A DNA stretch of 64,000 nt from Amycolatopsis sp. NBRC 101858 (GTDB taxonomy: Bacteria > Actinomycetota > Actinomycetes > Mycobacteriales > Pseudonocardiaceae), in NCBI RefSeq assembly GCF_030269325.1, contig NZ_BSTD01000002.1, forward strand, positions 62,001-126,000. The letters are read 5' to 3'. Position 1 is the first letter of the stretch, and each line of letters opens with the position of its first letter. This document shows positions 17,001-26,200 of the stretch, one piece after another. The notes under the pieces are model-generated. The model did not search any database, was not told the origin of the DNA, and saw only the letters and a program-made list of their open reading frames with translations. The position numbers were made by a program, and so were the translations under genes.

Positions 17001-17929
17001 CGGGCCAGCGCGGCCAGCCGCTTGGCGGTCGGCCAGCGGACGTTCCACGCCCAGCCGAGCTTCTCGAACACCCAGATCACCCGGGCGGAGATGTCGATCT
17101 GCCCGCGCTGCGCGCCGTGGCGGGCCGACGTCGGGTCCGCGTGGTGGGTGTTGTGCCAGGACTCGCCCATCGACAGGATCGCCAGCGGCCAGAAGTTCGC
17201 CGACCGGTCGCGGCTGGTGAACGGGCGCTCGCCGATCATGTGGCAGATCGAGTTCACCGACCACGTGACGTGGTGCTGGAACGAGATCCGGGCCAGGCCG
17301 GCCCAGAGGAACGCGGTGAGCGCGCCCCACCACGACATCGTCAGCAGGCCGCCCAGCAGGGTCGGGAGCAGCAGGCTCACCACCACCCACACCGGGAAGA
17401 GCCGGTCGACGACGCGGATGTCGCGGTCGGCCTCGAGGTCCGGGGCGAACCGGTCGACGTTGGTCTTGTCGCGCCCGAACAGCCAGCCCATGTGGGCGTG
17501 CCAGAAGCCGCGGGCCAGTGCCACCGGGGACGTGCCGAACAGCCAGGGGGAGTGCGGGTCGCCCTCGCGGTCGGAGAACGCGTGGTGCCGGCGGTGGTCG
17601 GCGACCCAGCCGATCACCGGGCCCTGCGCGGCGAGCCCGCCGGCGATGGCCAGCGCGATCCGCAGTGCCCGCTTCGCGCGGAACGCGCCGTGGGTGAAGT
17701 AGCGGTGGTAGCCGACGGTGATGCCGAGCGTCGACACCACGAAGAACGCGCCGCCGATGGTCAGGTCGAGCCAGCTGACGCCCCAGCCCCAGAACACCGG
17801 GACGGCCGCGGCGAGCGCGAGGAACGGGACCAGCAGGAACGTGCGGATGGTGATCAGCTCGGCCACGGTCTGGCGGCCGGAGAGCACGGGTTTCGCGACG
17901 GGACGGGGCGCCTTCACGGAGGCTGTCAT
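16997..17929 (-). CDS. Acyl-CoA delta-9-type fatty acid desaturase
   Basis: 310 residues with hydrophobic segments around residues 25-65 and 170-200 and the three di-iron histidine boxes: HRYFTH, HRRHH and HNTHH. This is the membrane-bound stearoyl-CoA/DesA3-like group that makes oleoyl chains. No Shine-Dalgarno is visible before the ATG at 17929. Context: 600 bases away is the tmsA/tmsB pair, which modifies the delta-9 double bond of oleoyl phospholipids, so this enzyme may supply the substrate. Co-translated with the NodB-domain gene. Confidence 0.92.
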   Translation of the reverse strand: MTASVKAPRPVAKPVLSGRQTVAELITIRTFLLVPFLALAAAVPVFWGWGVSWLDLTIGGAFFVVSTLGITVGYHRYFTHGAFRAKRALRIALAIAGGLAAQGPVIGWVADHRRHHAFSDREGDPHSPWLFGTSPVALARGFWHAHMGWLFGRDKTNVDRFAPDLEADRDIRVVDRLFPVWVVVSLLLPTLLGGLLTMSWWGALTAFLWAGLARISFQHHVTWSVNSICHMIGERPFTSRDRSANFWPLAILSMGESWHNTHHADPTSARHGAQRGQIDISARVIWVFEKLGWAWNVRWPTAKRLAALAR

Positions 17930-18173
17930 GCACTACTCGTTTCGATGTCATCGCACGCGGAGCGAGGTCCGGGCTCACGCGCGGGTGGCCGGGGAGCGGG
18001 AACACCCGGCGGTCAGCGGTCTGTGGTGGGCCGCACTCGTCGCCGCTCCTGCCGGCGACCGGGTTCGGCCGAGGTCGGGAGCGGGGCCGGCGGGGACGCC
18101 GGCATCCGAGGGGCTCTCGACACCACCCACGTTACAGGAATGTTGTGAACCCGCCGTGTGGCCGCGAACGAGA

Positions 18174-18206
18174 AAGGCCCCCGCCCCGGTGGGGGGCGAG
18201 GGCCTT
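18174..18206 (-). terminator. Terminator after the cold-shock gene
   Basis: Inverted repeat AAGGCCC...GGGCCTT with a GC-rich stem, 15 bases past the stop of the cold-shock gene; on the minus strand it is followed by TTTCTCGTT, a modest T-rich tail. Confidence 0.8.
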
Positions 18207-18220
18207 CGGTGCCTCGTGGC

Positions 18221-18424
18221 TCAGATGACGCTCACGCGCTGGGCCTGGGGGCCCTTCTGACCCTGGCCGATCTCGAACTCCACGCGCTGACCCTCGTCGA
18301 GCGACTTGAAGCCGCTGCCCTGGATCTCGGAGTAGTGGACGAACACGTCCGGACCCCCGCCGTCCTGCGCGATGAAGCCGAAGCCCTTTTCACCGTTGAA
18401 CCACTTGACACTGCCCTGAGCCAT
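18221..18424 (-). CDS. Cold-shock protein (CspA family)
   Basis: 67 residues, [21 protein letters not shown], with RNP1-like GFGFI and RNP2-like VFVHY motifs, the single cold-shock domain that binds single-stranded nucleic acid. The start was set at the ATG giving the canonical MAQG; another ATG two codons upstream is possible. Upstream about 100 bases separate it from the tmsB stop, enough for its own promoter and a structured leader. It ends at a hairpin terminator, so it is probably monocistronic. Confidence 0.95.
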   Translation of the reverse strand: MAQGSVKWFNGEKGFGFIAQDGGGPDVFVHYSEIQGSGFKSLDEGQRVEFEIGQGQKGPQAQRVSVI

Positions 18425-18526
18425 ACCCATACCTACTCTTTTTTGGTGAGCCTGGACGTCCCGTTCGGACGCCCGGTCTCGGGACCATCCTCGCATCAAC
18501 CGGTCCGGACTGGCCAGCCCCGGTGG

Positions 18527-19792
18527 TCAAACTCCCCAATCGGGGCGCAGCGGCATCCCCATGCCGCCCTCGCTGTCGGTCCGGACGCCGAGGATCTGGT
18601 GCAGTTCGATCTCGCGGCGTTCGAAGGCCAGCCGGCAGGCGGCCAGGTAGAGCGCCCACACCCGGCTGCGGCCGGCGCCCGCCTCGGCCACCGCCTCGTC
18701 CCAGTGTTCGTCGAGGTTGGCGCACCAGCCGGCCAGCGTCAGCGCGTAGTGCTCGCGGAGGTTCTCCGAGTGCCGGACCTCCAGGCCGGCGTCGTGCATG
18801 GCCGTGACGAGCTCGCCGGGCGCCTCGAGCTCGCCGTCCGGGAAGACGTAGCGGTCGATGAAGCCGCGCGAGCGGTGCGCGACGCTGGTGTCCGGGTTGG
18901 TGATGCAGTGGTTGAGCAGGCGCCCGTGCGGCTTGAGCTTGGCCGCGAGGAACCGGAAGTAGCCGGGCACGTTGCGGGCGCCGATGTGCTCGGTGAGACC
19001 GATCGACGAGATCGCGTCGAACCCGGTTTCGGTGACGTCCCGGTAGTCGAGGTGCCGGATCTCGGCGCGGTCGGCCAAGCCGAGGGAGACGATGTTCTTC
19101 TGCGCCCACTGGGCCTGCTCGCGCGAGAGCGTGACGCCGAGCGCCTCGACGCCGTAGTGCCGCACGGCGTGCGCGACCATCCCGCCCCAGCCGCAGCCGA
19201 CGTCGAGCAGCTTCATCCCGGGTTCGAGGCCGAGCTTGCGGCAGACCAGGTCGAACTTGTGCTCCTGCGCCTGCTCCAGCGTGGCGCCGGCCTCCGGGTA
19301 CACCGCGCACGTGTAGGCCATCGACGGGCCGAGGACCAGCTCGTAGAACCGGTTGGACACGTCGTAGTGGCTGGCGATGGCTTCGCTGTCGCGGCCCTTC
19401 GAGTGCCGGAGCGCGGTCATCCCGCGCCGGATCCGGCTCGGGTGCTCCTCGGCGGGCGGCTTGACGATCCGCAGGTGGCGGGCGCCGAGCTTGCGCAGCA
19501 GCCACAGCCGGTCGGCCGGGGTGAGCTGGTCGACCTGGGCCGAGAGCGCGCGCAGCGCCGTGTAGAGGTCGCCGGTGACGTCGAGCGCGCCCGCGACGTA
19601 CGCGCGGGCGAGGCCGAGGTCGCCGGGGGAGGACATCAGGTAGTCCAGCGCCAGCGGCGAGCGCACCTGGATCGCGACCGGCGCGTCGGCCGGGCCGCTG
19701 CTGCTGCCGTCGTAGGCGCTGATCGACACGGTCGCGCGGGGGCCGAGCAGGCGCTCGAAGACCTCGCCGACCGGGGTGCTTGCCTGGGTCAC
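18527..19792 (-). CDS. tmsB: SAM-dependent methyltransferase for 10-methylene fatty acid (tuberculostearic acid) synthesis, CFA-synthase family
   Basis: 421 residues of the cyclopropane-fatty-acyl-phospholipid synthase family: SAM motif LLDVGCGWGG (195-204), SHYDVSNRFYELVLG, SIGLTEHIG, GRLLNHCIT. The N-terminal extension of about 120 residues is typical. The gene directly follows (11-base gap) an FAD-linked oxidoreductase. This pairing is the signature of the actinobacterial tmsB/tmsA (bfaB/bfaA) system, where the methyltransferase adds a methylene to C10 of oleoyl phospholipid and the flavoprotein reduces it to 10-methylstearate. GTG start with AAAGGA six bases upstream. Alternative: plain cyclopropane synthase, less likely given the neighbour. 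Confidence 0.88.
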   Translation of the reverse strand: MTQASTPVGEVFERLLGPRATVSISAYDGSSSGPADAPVAIQVRSPLALDYLMSSPGDLGLARAYVAGALDVTGDLYTALRALSAQVDQLTPADRLWLLRKLGARHLRIVKPPAEEHPSRIRRGMTALRHSKGRDSEAIASHYDVSNRFYELVLGPSMAYTCAVYPEAGATLEQAQEHKFDLVCRKLGLEPGMKLLDVGCGWGGMVAHAVRHYGVEALGVTLSREQAQWAQKNIVSLGLADRAEIRHLDYRDVTETGFDAISSIGLTEHIGARNVPGYFRFLAAKLKPHGRLLNHCITNPDTSVAHRSRGFIDRYVFPDGELEAPGELVTAMHDAGLEVRHSENLREHYALTLAGWCANLDEHWDEAVAEAGAGRSRVWALYLAACRLAFERREIELHQILGVRTDSEGGMGMPLRPDWGV

Positions 19793-19803
19793 GTTCGTTC
19801 CTT

Positions 19804-21195
19804 TCACCGGCGGCGGACACATTTCTCGTAGAGGCCGAGCAGCCGCTCGTCCGGGTCGTAGGTCCGCTTGAGCTCCCGGTAGGTTTCCCCGTTGTAGAGC
19901 CGCCAGAACTCGTCTTCGGCGTAGAAGCTGTCCGAATAGAGCGACTTGTGCCCGCCCAGCCGGGTGACTTCGCTCTCGATCATCCGGTTGTGCACGCCGT
20001 CGCGCTCACCGGGGTCGAGCGGCACGGCCGACCAGAACCCGAAGTTGACGTAGAGCGCTTCGGGGTCCAGCTCGTAGAGGGGCCAGCGGACGCCGCCGGG
20101 ACGCTGCCGCAGGGGGCAGACCCAGACCGGGCTGATCGGGATCTCGCGCTCGAAGAACTCGAGGAACTCGGCGGCGCGGCCGACCGGCACCTCGATGTCC
20201 TGCACGATGGTCTCTTCCGGCGGCATCCGGCGGAGCTTGAGCAGCCGCTGCGCGATCTTGAACCGGCGGTCGAGCGCCACGGCCTTCCAGTAGACCGACG
20301 ACCGCAGGAACCGGCGGCCGAGCAGCAGCCGCGGCAGCCGGTGCTGGACGCCGAACGCGCGGGAGCACCAGAACCAGTCGGTGTCCCAGCGCCAGAGGTA
20401 GTCGCGGACGGTGAGGTGGTCGGTCTCGCGCTGTTGGATCGAGCGGTAGTAGATGTCGAGCCAGGTGTAATCGCTGGTCGCCGGCGCGGTGTCGGTGAAC
20501 GAGGCCAGGGTGAGGTACAGCTCGTCGGGGCCGAACACCGTGCCGTCGACGAAGTCGTGCTCGCCGCTGTCGCAGGCTTCGGCGAGGGCGCGGAAGTACG
20601 TGTCGCGGTCGTGGTGGCGGACGTGCCGGAGCTCGACGAACGGCTTCACCGGCTCGAGGACGATCTTCAGGCGCAGCGCGTAGCCGAGGGTGCCGTAGGA
20701 GTTGGGGAAGCCGCGGAAGAGGGCGGCGTGCTCGTTGCCGGGGGTGGCGACGACGATGCGGCCGTCCCCGGTGAGGATCTCCAGTTCGAGCACCGACTCG
20801 TGCGGCATGCCGTTGCGGAAGGACGAGGACTCGATGCCGAGCCCGGTGACGGCGCCGCCGAGGGTGATGGTCTTGAGCTGCGGGACGACCAGGGGCATCA
20901 GGCCGTGCGGCAGCGTGGCGTCGACGAGCTGTTCGTAGGTGACCATCCCCTCGACGTCGGCGGTGCGGCTTTCGGGGTCGACGCGCAGGACGTGCGTGAA
21001 GCCGGAAACGTCCAGTCCGGGGTGTTTCGCGGCGGCCCGGGAGCGGAAGAGGTTGGATGTCCGCTTCGCGAGCCGGACGGTGGCTTCGCCGCTGATCGCC
21101 GTGAGCTGCCTGCGCAGGTCGTCGACGCGGGCTTCGTGCTCGGGGAACGCCGGGCCCGGACGGGCTTCGGGTACCCCGGCCTGATCGATGGTCAC
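19804..21195 (-). CDS. tmsA: FAD-binding oxidoreductase, 10-methylene-fatty-acyl reductase
   Basis: 463 residues. PCMH-type FAD-binding domain (KRTSNLFRSRA, DVEGMVTYEQLVDATLPHG, KTITLGGAVTGLGIESSSF, FPNSYGTLGYALRLKI) followed by a C-terminal domain with WFWCSRAF and GVRWPLYELDPE. It resembles DHCR24-like flavoproteins and mycobacterial Rv0449c-type proteins, the reductase half of tuberculostearic acid synthesis. GTG start, AGGA seven bases upstream. First gene of the tmsA-tmsB operon; probable inner-membrane-associated enzyme using NADPH. No separate tmsC gene is seen. Confidence 0.86.
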   Translation of the reverse strand: MTIDQAGVPEARPGPAFPEHEARVDDLRRQLTAISGEATVRLAKRTSNLFRSRAAAKHPGLDVSGFTHVLRVDPESRTADVEGMVTYEQLVDATLPHGLMPLVVPQLKTITLGGAVTGLGIESSSFRNGMPHESVLELEILTGDGRIVVATPGNEHAALFRGFPNSYGTLGYALRLKIVLEPVKPFVELRHVRHHDRDTYFRALAEACDSGEHDFVDGTVFGPDELYLTLASFTDTAPATSDYTWLDIYYRSIQQRETDHLTVRDYLWRWDTDWFWCSRAFGVQHRLPRLLLGRRFLRSSVYWKAVALDRRFKIAQRLLKLRRMPPEETIVQDIEVPVGRAAEFLEFFEREIPISPVWVCPLRQRPGGVRWPLYELDPEALYVNFGFWSAVPLDPGERDGVHNRMIESEVTRLGGHKSLYSDSFYAEDEFWRLYNGETYRELKRTYDPDERLLGLYEKCVRRR

Positions 21196-21339
21196 GTCCC
21201 GATCCTGCCTCACGGCGAGGTCGGGCGCACTGTGCCGGCGGGCATGAACATCGGATCTTCGTGGTTGATCACGGCGAAGGCGGGTATCCGGGGACCGACC
21301 GCGGGGATCCCGCGGCGACCTGGGGAAAGCGAGGCGGCG

Positions 21340-21753
21340 TTGAGCATTCTGATCGATTTCGGGCGCGACACGGAGTTCTCGTTCGAGCGGGGGCTGCGCG
21401 GCTACGTCGCCGCGGTGGCCGGCGCGGTGGGGGTCGGGCTGGAGTCCTGCACCCTGGACACGGGAACCCCGGCGGCGGCGTACATCGCGCTCGACTGGCG
21501 CCTGACCCGGTTCCCCGGACACGACCTGGCGCTGGTCTGGGACGAGGCCCACGGCTGGGCGGCGGCGATCGAAGACCGCGACGGCGCGACGGTGTTGTCA
21601 TACCTCGGCGGTTCGGTCCTGCCCGAGCCGCGCGCGGTGGTCCGGTTCCTGGCGGCGATCCGCGCCGGCGACCCGGACGCCGGAACACCCGAAGCCCCGG
21701 CGCTGCGCGAGCCGGGCGACCACGAGGAACTGCTGACGGCGCTGGCCCTCTAG
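21340..21753 (+). CDS. DUF6292-like small protein
   Basis: About 137 residues. Recognisable features are RGLRGYVAAVAGAVGVGLESC, then AYIALDWRLTRFPGHDLALVWDEAHGWAAAIE, a pattern of small Pseudonocardiaceae proteins annotated DUF6292. Function unknown. The start is uncertain: the TTG at 21340 (GAGG five bases upstream, homologous start of the family) or ATG at 21244, which would leave only 48 bases to the divergent tmsA gene. Soluble, no signal peptide. Confidence 0.7.
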   Translation: MSILIDFGRDTEFSFERGLRGYVAAVAGAVGVGLESCTLDTGTPAAAYIALDWRLTRFPGHDLALVWDEAHGWAAAIEDRDGATVLSYLGGSVLPEPRAVVRFLAAIRAGDPDAGTPEAPALREPGDHEELLTALAL

Positions 21754-21773
21754 CTTCGGGCAGACTGGCCTCC

Positions 21774-23669
21774 ATGGACATGGGGGAACTGACGGCGGAG
21801 CAGGTGGTCGACCGGCTGGTGCCGCGCGAACCGCGGATTTCCCCGGACGGCCGGTGGGTCGTGTACGTGACGGCACCGGTGGGCCGGGCGGGGGAGTACC
21901 CGGTCAGCGGGTTGTGGCTTGTCCCGGTGGACGGGAGTGCGCCTGCGCGGGAGCTGGTCGGCGGTACGGCCGAGAATCGGTCGCCGCGGTGGGCCGGGGA
22001 CTCGAGGTCGGTGTTCTTCCTGTCGGACCGCGAAGAGCGGGGAACGGCGCAGCTCTATCGGATCGGCCTCGACGGCGGTGAGCCCGAGCGGCTGACGGAC
22101 CGGACCGCGGGCGTGAGTGGTCATGTGCCGGTGCCGGGATCGCAGTCGGTGGTGGTGATCGCACCGGATCCGGCGGAGCGAACCGGCGACCCGCGGGTCC
22201 GGACAGTCAGGCCGGGCGAAGACGAGGAAGCCCAGCCCGATCGGCCGGACGCAGCACCGGCCGCGAAGGCCGAACCGCGCCCTCCTCGGGCCTGGGACAC
22301 CCGGGACCGCCCCGACCGGCTCTGGCTGCTCGACCTCGCCACCGCCACCATCCGTCCCCTCGGCGACCTCGGTGACCGGCACGTGTGCGAAGTCGCCGTC
22401 CGCCCGGACGGGTCGGCCCTCGCCGTCTTGACCTGGTCCTGTGCCGATCGGGAGCCCGGTGTCTTCGAACCCGGCCTCCACCTCGTCGACCTCGCCACCG
22501 GCGAGACCCACGACCTCGACACCCCGGCTCTCGAAGCTGCCGATCCTGTCTGGTGGCACGACGGCACCGCCTGGCACCTCGCCTACCTCGGCCTGACCCC
22601 GCCCGGCCTGATCGGCGGCACCGCGATCTTCGACGGCGACAAGAACCTCACCGATGGCCTCGAGATCTGCCCAACCGAACTCGTCCAGGTCGGCGAAGGC
22701 CCGCCGCTCGCCCTGTTCGCCGAAGGACTGGACACGACCGTCCGCCGCCTCGACGCCGCCTTCACGGAGGTCGCCCGGGTCCACGGCGCCTCCCTGAGCG
22801 CGAGCCGCGACGGCCGGGTGATCGCCGTGGTCGCGAGCACCGCAACCGAACCCGACGAGATCCACGCCGGCCCGCCCCGGCAAATGACACGCCTTACGAA
22901 ACTCACGCCGGACCGCGTTTGGGGCACCCAGCACCGGCTGCACTACCGCGCCCCGGACGGCCTCGACCTCGATGGGCTCCTGATCCTCCCGCCGGGAAAG
23001 ACGAAAATCGACGGCCCCTTCCCACTGGTCACCCTGGTCCACGGCGGCCCCTACGACCGGTACGCCGACCGCTTCCACCTCGGCTGGTACCCGTCGGGCC
23101 AATGGCTCGCCGCCGCCGGTTTCGCGGTCTTCCTCCCGAACGCCCGCGGCGGCCACGGCCACGGCCACGCCTTCGCGGCGAGCGTCGCCGGGGACGTCGG
23201 CGGCGCGGAGTTCACCGACGTCCTCACCGGCATCGACGTCCTCGTGCACGACGGCGTCGCCGACGAAGCCCGGCTCGGGCTCGGCGGCTGGAGCCACGGC
23301 GGGTTCTTCGCCGCCTGGGCCGTGACGCAGACCGGCCGGTTCCGGGCGGCCGTGGTCGGTGCGGGCGTCATCGACTGGCCGCTGCTGGCCGCCACCGGCG
23401 AGCACAGCCGGTTCGAAGCCGCGCTCGGCGGTGCGGAGCACAGCCCGATCACCCACGCCGCGAAGATCCGCACGCCCGTCCTCATCCTGCACGGCGAGGA
23501 CGACAGCAACGTCCCGCTCTCGCAAGCCGAACTCCTGCACCGCGCCCTGGGCGAGAAGCACCACGAGTTCGTCGTCTACCCGCGCGAGAACCATTCGATT
23601 CGCGAACGCGGCCACCAGATCGACGTCCTGAACCGCTCGCGCGCGTGGTTCTCAGACCTGCTCGCCTAG
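21774..23669 (+). CDS. S9 family (prolyl oligopeptidase-like) serine peptidase
   Basis: 631 residues: an N-terminal seven-bladed beta-propeller with PDGRW and SPRWAGDSRSVFFLSD repeats, then an alpha/beta-hydrolase domain from about residue 400. Catalytic Ser in GGWSHGGFFAAW, Asp in HGEDDSNVPLS, His in ENHSI. No signal peptide, so cytoplasmic dipeptidyl/acylaminoacyl peptidase activity is likely. A charged insertion (PGEDEEAQPDRPDAAPAAK, about 145-165) sits between propeller blades. No clear Shine-Dalgarno; CAGACT seven bases before the ATG could be the -10 of a leaderless mRNA. The 3' end overlaps hpaD by 18 bases. Confidence 0.9.
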   Translation: MDMGELTAEQVVDRLVPREPRISPDGRWVVYVTAPVGRAGEYPVSGLWLVPVDGSAPARELVGGTAENRSPRWAGDSRSVFFLSDREERGTAQLYRIGLDGGEPERLTDRTAGVSGHVPVPGSQSVVVIAPDPAERTGDPRVRTVRPGEDEEAQPDRPDAAPAAKAEPRPPRAWDTRDRPDRLWLLDLATATIRPLGDLGDRHVCEVAVRPDGSALAVLTWSCADREPGVFEPGLHLVDLATGETHDLDTPALEAADPVWWHDGTAWHLAYLGLTPPGLIGGTAIFDGDKNLTDGLEICPTELVQVGEGPPLALFAEGLDTTVRRLDAAFTEVARVHGASLSASRDGRVIAVVASTATEPDEIHAGPPRQMTRLTKLTPDRVWGTQHRLHYRAPDGLDLDGLLILPPGKTKIDGPFPLVTLVHGGPYDRYADRFHLGWYPSGQWLAAAGFAVFLPNARGGHGHGHAFAASVAGDVGGAEFTDVLTGIDVLVHDGVADEARLGLGGWSHGGFFAAWAVTQTGRFRAAVVGAGVIDWPLLAATGEHSRFEAALGGAEHSPITHAAKIRTPVLILHGEDDSNVPLSQAELLHRALGEKHHEFVVYPRENHSIRERGHQIDVLNRSRAWFSDLLA

Positions 23670-24695
23670 CTTGAACTCGGCCTCCCCGGTGCTGAAGGAG
23701 AACCCGTCCGCGCCGATGGTGACGTCGGCTTCGCGCGGCTCGGCCCGGGCGACGACCGGCTGGACCTCGCCGGAAAGGTCCAGCACCACGGACGCGTCGG
23801 TGTACCAGCTGGGCACCACCGGGTTGCCCCACCAGTCGCGGCGCTGGTTGTCGTGCACGTCCCAGGTGATCACCGGGTTGTCCGGGTCGCCGGTGTAGTA
23901 GTCGTGCGTGTAGATCTCGATGCGGTGGCCGTCGGGGTCGCGGAGGTAGAGGTAGAACGCGTTCGACACGCCGTGCCGGCCCGGGCCGCGCTCGATCATG
24001 CCCGGCTTGCGCAGCGCGCCGAGGTGGTCGCAGATGTGCAGGATCTGGTGGCGTTCGTGCGACGCGAACGCGATGTGGTGCAGCCGCGGGCCGTCGCCGC
24101 CGGTCAGGGCGACGTCGTGCACCGTCGGCTTGCGGAACATCCATGCCGCGTACACCGTGCCGTCCTCGTCCTGGATGTCTTCGGACACGCGGAAACCCAG
24201 GCCCTCGTAGTACTTCCGGGCCGCCGGGACGTCCGGGGTGTCGAGGTTGAAGTGGTCCAGTCGCGACAGCGCGCCGGCACCGTGGACGTCGTAGCGCTGC
24301 GTGAACCGCTCGACGTGCTCGGCCGCGTGGAAGAACTCCACCGGGAACCCGAGCGGGTCGAGGACCCGCACCGCCTCGCCGATGCCGCGGGTCGCGCCGG
24401 CCGCCCGCCGCTCGACCCGGCAGCCGAGCTCGCGGTAGTACGCCTCGGCCAGGTCGAGGTCGGCGGCGCTCCGCACGCGGTAAGCCAGCACGCCGAGCGC
24501 GGGCGTGGCGCCCTTCCGCAGGACCAGCGAATGGTGCAGGTATTCCTCGAACGCCCGCAGGTACAGCGCCTCGGAGTCCTCGTGGGTGACCACGAGACCG
24601 AGCACGTCGACGTAGAACGCCCGTGCCGCCGCCAGGTCGGTGACGACGAGCTCGGCGTACGCGCAGCGGAGGACGTCCGGCGGGGTGGCGGTCAT
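23652..24695 (-). CDS. hpaD: 3,4-dihydroxyphenylacetate (homoprotocatechuate) 2,3-dioxygenase
   Basis: 347 residues, two vicinal-oxygen-chelate modules. Metal ligands His148, His207 and Glu260 and second-sphere His193, Tyr250, Arg236 and His241 are all present at a constant offset of seven from the numbering of the Brevibacterium enzyme, so this is the extradiol type I homoprotocatechuate dioxygenase rather than a generic glyoxalase-fold protein. Opens the ring of homoprotocatechuate to 5-carboxymethyl-2-hydroxymuconate semialdehyde in the cytoplasm using Fe(II) or Mn(II). ATG overlaps the hpaE stop (ATGA); AAGGA five bases upstream. Confidence 0.93.
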   Translation of the reverse strand: MTATPPDVLRCAYAELVVTDLAAARAFYVDVLGLVVTHEDSEALYLRAFEEYLHHSLVLRKGATPALGVLAYRVRSAADLDLAEAYYRELGCRVERRAAGATRGIGEAVRVLDPLGFPVEFFHAAEHVERFTQRYDVHGAGALSRLDHFNLDTPDVPAARKYYEGLGFRVSEDIQDEDGTVYAAWMFRKPTVHDVALTGGDGPRLHHIAFASHERHQILHICDHLGALRKPGMIERGPGRHGVSNAFYLYLRDPDGHRIEIYTHDYYTGDPDNPVITWDVHDNQRRDWWGNPVVPSWYTDASVVLDLSGEVQPVVARAEPREADVTIGADGFSFSTGEAEFKLGEQV

Positions 24696-26200
24696 GACTG
24701 TCCTTTCCGGACGCTGCCGAACCGGGCCGTGTGCACCGGGCCGAGCGAGACGTGGATCGCCTGCTGGTGGGTGTAGAAGTCGAGTGAGCGGTAGCCGCCT
24801 TCGTGGCCGAGGCCGGACGCCTTGACCCCGCCGAACGGCGTCCGCAGGTCGCGGACGTTGTGCGAGTTCAGCCAGACCATCCCGGCCTCGACCGACTGCG
24901 CGAAGGTGTGCGCCCGCTCGAGATCCGACGTCCAGAGGTAGGCGGCGAGCCCGTACTTGACGTCGTTGGCCAGTGCCAGCGCTTCGGCCTCGGAGTCGAA
25001 CGGCGTCAGCGCGACGACCGGCCCGAAGATCTCCTCCTGGAAGATCCGCGCGGACGACGGGACGTCGGCGAAGACCGTCGGCGCCACGTAGTTGCCACTG
25101 TCCGAACCGGACGGACGACCGCCGCCCGCGAGCAGCCGGCCTTCGGTCTTGCCCAGCTCGACGTAGCTCATCACCTTCTCGTAGTGCTCCGGGTGGACGA
25201 GCGCGCCGACCTCGGTGGCCGGGTCGTGCGGGTCGCCGACCACGATGTTCCGCGCGCGCTCGGCGTACCGCGAGCAGAACTCGTCGTAGATCGGCCGTTC
25301 GACGAGGATGCGGCTGCCGGCGGTGCAGCGTTCGCCGTTGAGGGAGAACACGCCGAAGAGCGTCGAGTCGAGCGCGGCGTCGAGGTCGGCGTCGGCGAAC
25401 ACGATCGCCGGGGACTTGCCGCCCAGCTCCATCGACATGCCCTTGAGCCCGGCCGCGCAGTTGCGGTAGATCGTCTGCCCGGTCGTGGTCTCGCCGGTGA
25501 ACGAAATCAGCGGGACGCCCGGGTGCTTGACCAGCGCGTCGCCCGCTTCTTCGCCGAAGCCGTTGACCAGGTTGAAGACGCCGTCGGGCAGGCCGGCGTC
25601 GGCGAAGATCCCGGCCCACAGGCTCGCCGACAGCGGGGTGAACTCGGCCGGCTTCAGCACGACCGTGCACCCCGAGGCCAGCGCGGGCGCGAGCTTCCAG
25701 CTCTCCAGCATGAACGGCGTGTTCCACGGCGTGATCAGCCCGGCGACGCCGACCGGCTTGCGGTGCACGTAGTTCACCTGCCGCCCGGGCACCTGGTAGG
25801 TGTCGTCGGCTTGGGCGACTACGAGGTCGGCGAAGAACCGGAAGTTCTCGGCGGCGCGCTGGGCCTGCCCGAGCGCCTGGGTGATCGGCAGGCCGGTGTC
25901 GAACGTCTCCAGCTCGGCCAGCCGGGCGTCCTGGGCTTCGACGGCGTCGGCGATCTTGTTCAGCACCCGCGCACGGGCCCGCGGCAGCATCCGCGGCCAC
26001 GGCCCGCCGGTGAACGCGGTGCGTGCCGCCGCGACCGCGCGGTCGACGTCTTCGGCCTGGCCGGCGGCCGCGGTCACGTACGGGGTGTTCGACACCGGGT
26101 CGAGCACGTCGAACGTCTTGCCGGAGACGCTGTCGACGAGCTCACCACCGATGTAGTGCTTCAGCTCGCCCGGCAGTCCTTCCGGGACGTAGTGGGTCAT
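24692..26200 (-). CDS. hpaE: 5-carboxymethyl-2-hydroxymuconate semialdehyde dehydrogenase
   Basis: 502 residues, complete aldehyde dehydrogenase: Asn160 in ITPWNTPF, Lys183 in VLKPAE, Glu258 in MELGGKSP, catalytic Cys292 in FSLNGERCTAGSR, the last being characteristic of HpaE. Oxidises the HpaD product to 5-carboxymethyl-2-hydroxymuconate with NAD. Overlaps the preceding (DapA-like) and following (hpaD) genes by ATGA, so the operon is tightly coupled. GGAGGGG eight bases before the ATG. Confidence 0.93.
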   Translation of the reverse strand: MTHYVPEGLPGELKHYIGGELVDSVSGKTFDVLDPVSNTPYVTAAAGQAEDVDRAVAAARTAFTGGPWPRMLPRARARVLNKIADAVEAQDARLAELETFDTGLPITQALGQAQRAAENFRFFADLVVAQADDTYQVPGRQVNYVHRKPVGVAGLITPWNTPFMLESWKLAPALASGCTVVLKPAEFTPLSASLWAGIFADAGLPDGVFNLVNGFGEEAGDALVKHPGVPLISFTGETTTGQTIYRNCAAGLKGMSMELGGKSPAIVFADADLDAALDSTLFGVFSLNGERCTAGSRILVERPIYDEFCSRYAERARNIVVGDPHDPATEVGALVHPEHYEKVMSYVELGKTEGRLLAGGGRPSGSDSGNYVAPTVFADVPSSARIFQEEIFGPVVALTPFDSEAEALALANDVKYGLAAYLWTSDLERAHTFAQSVEAGMVWLNSHNVRDLRTPFGGVKASGLGHEGGYRSLDFYTHQQAIHVSLGPVHTARFGSVRKGQS

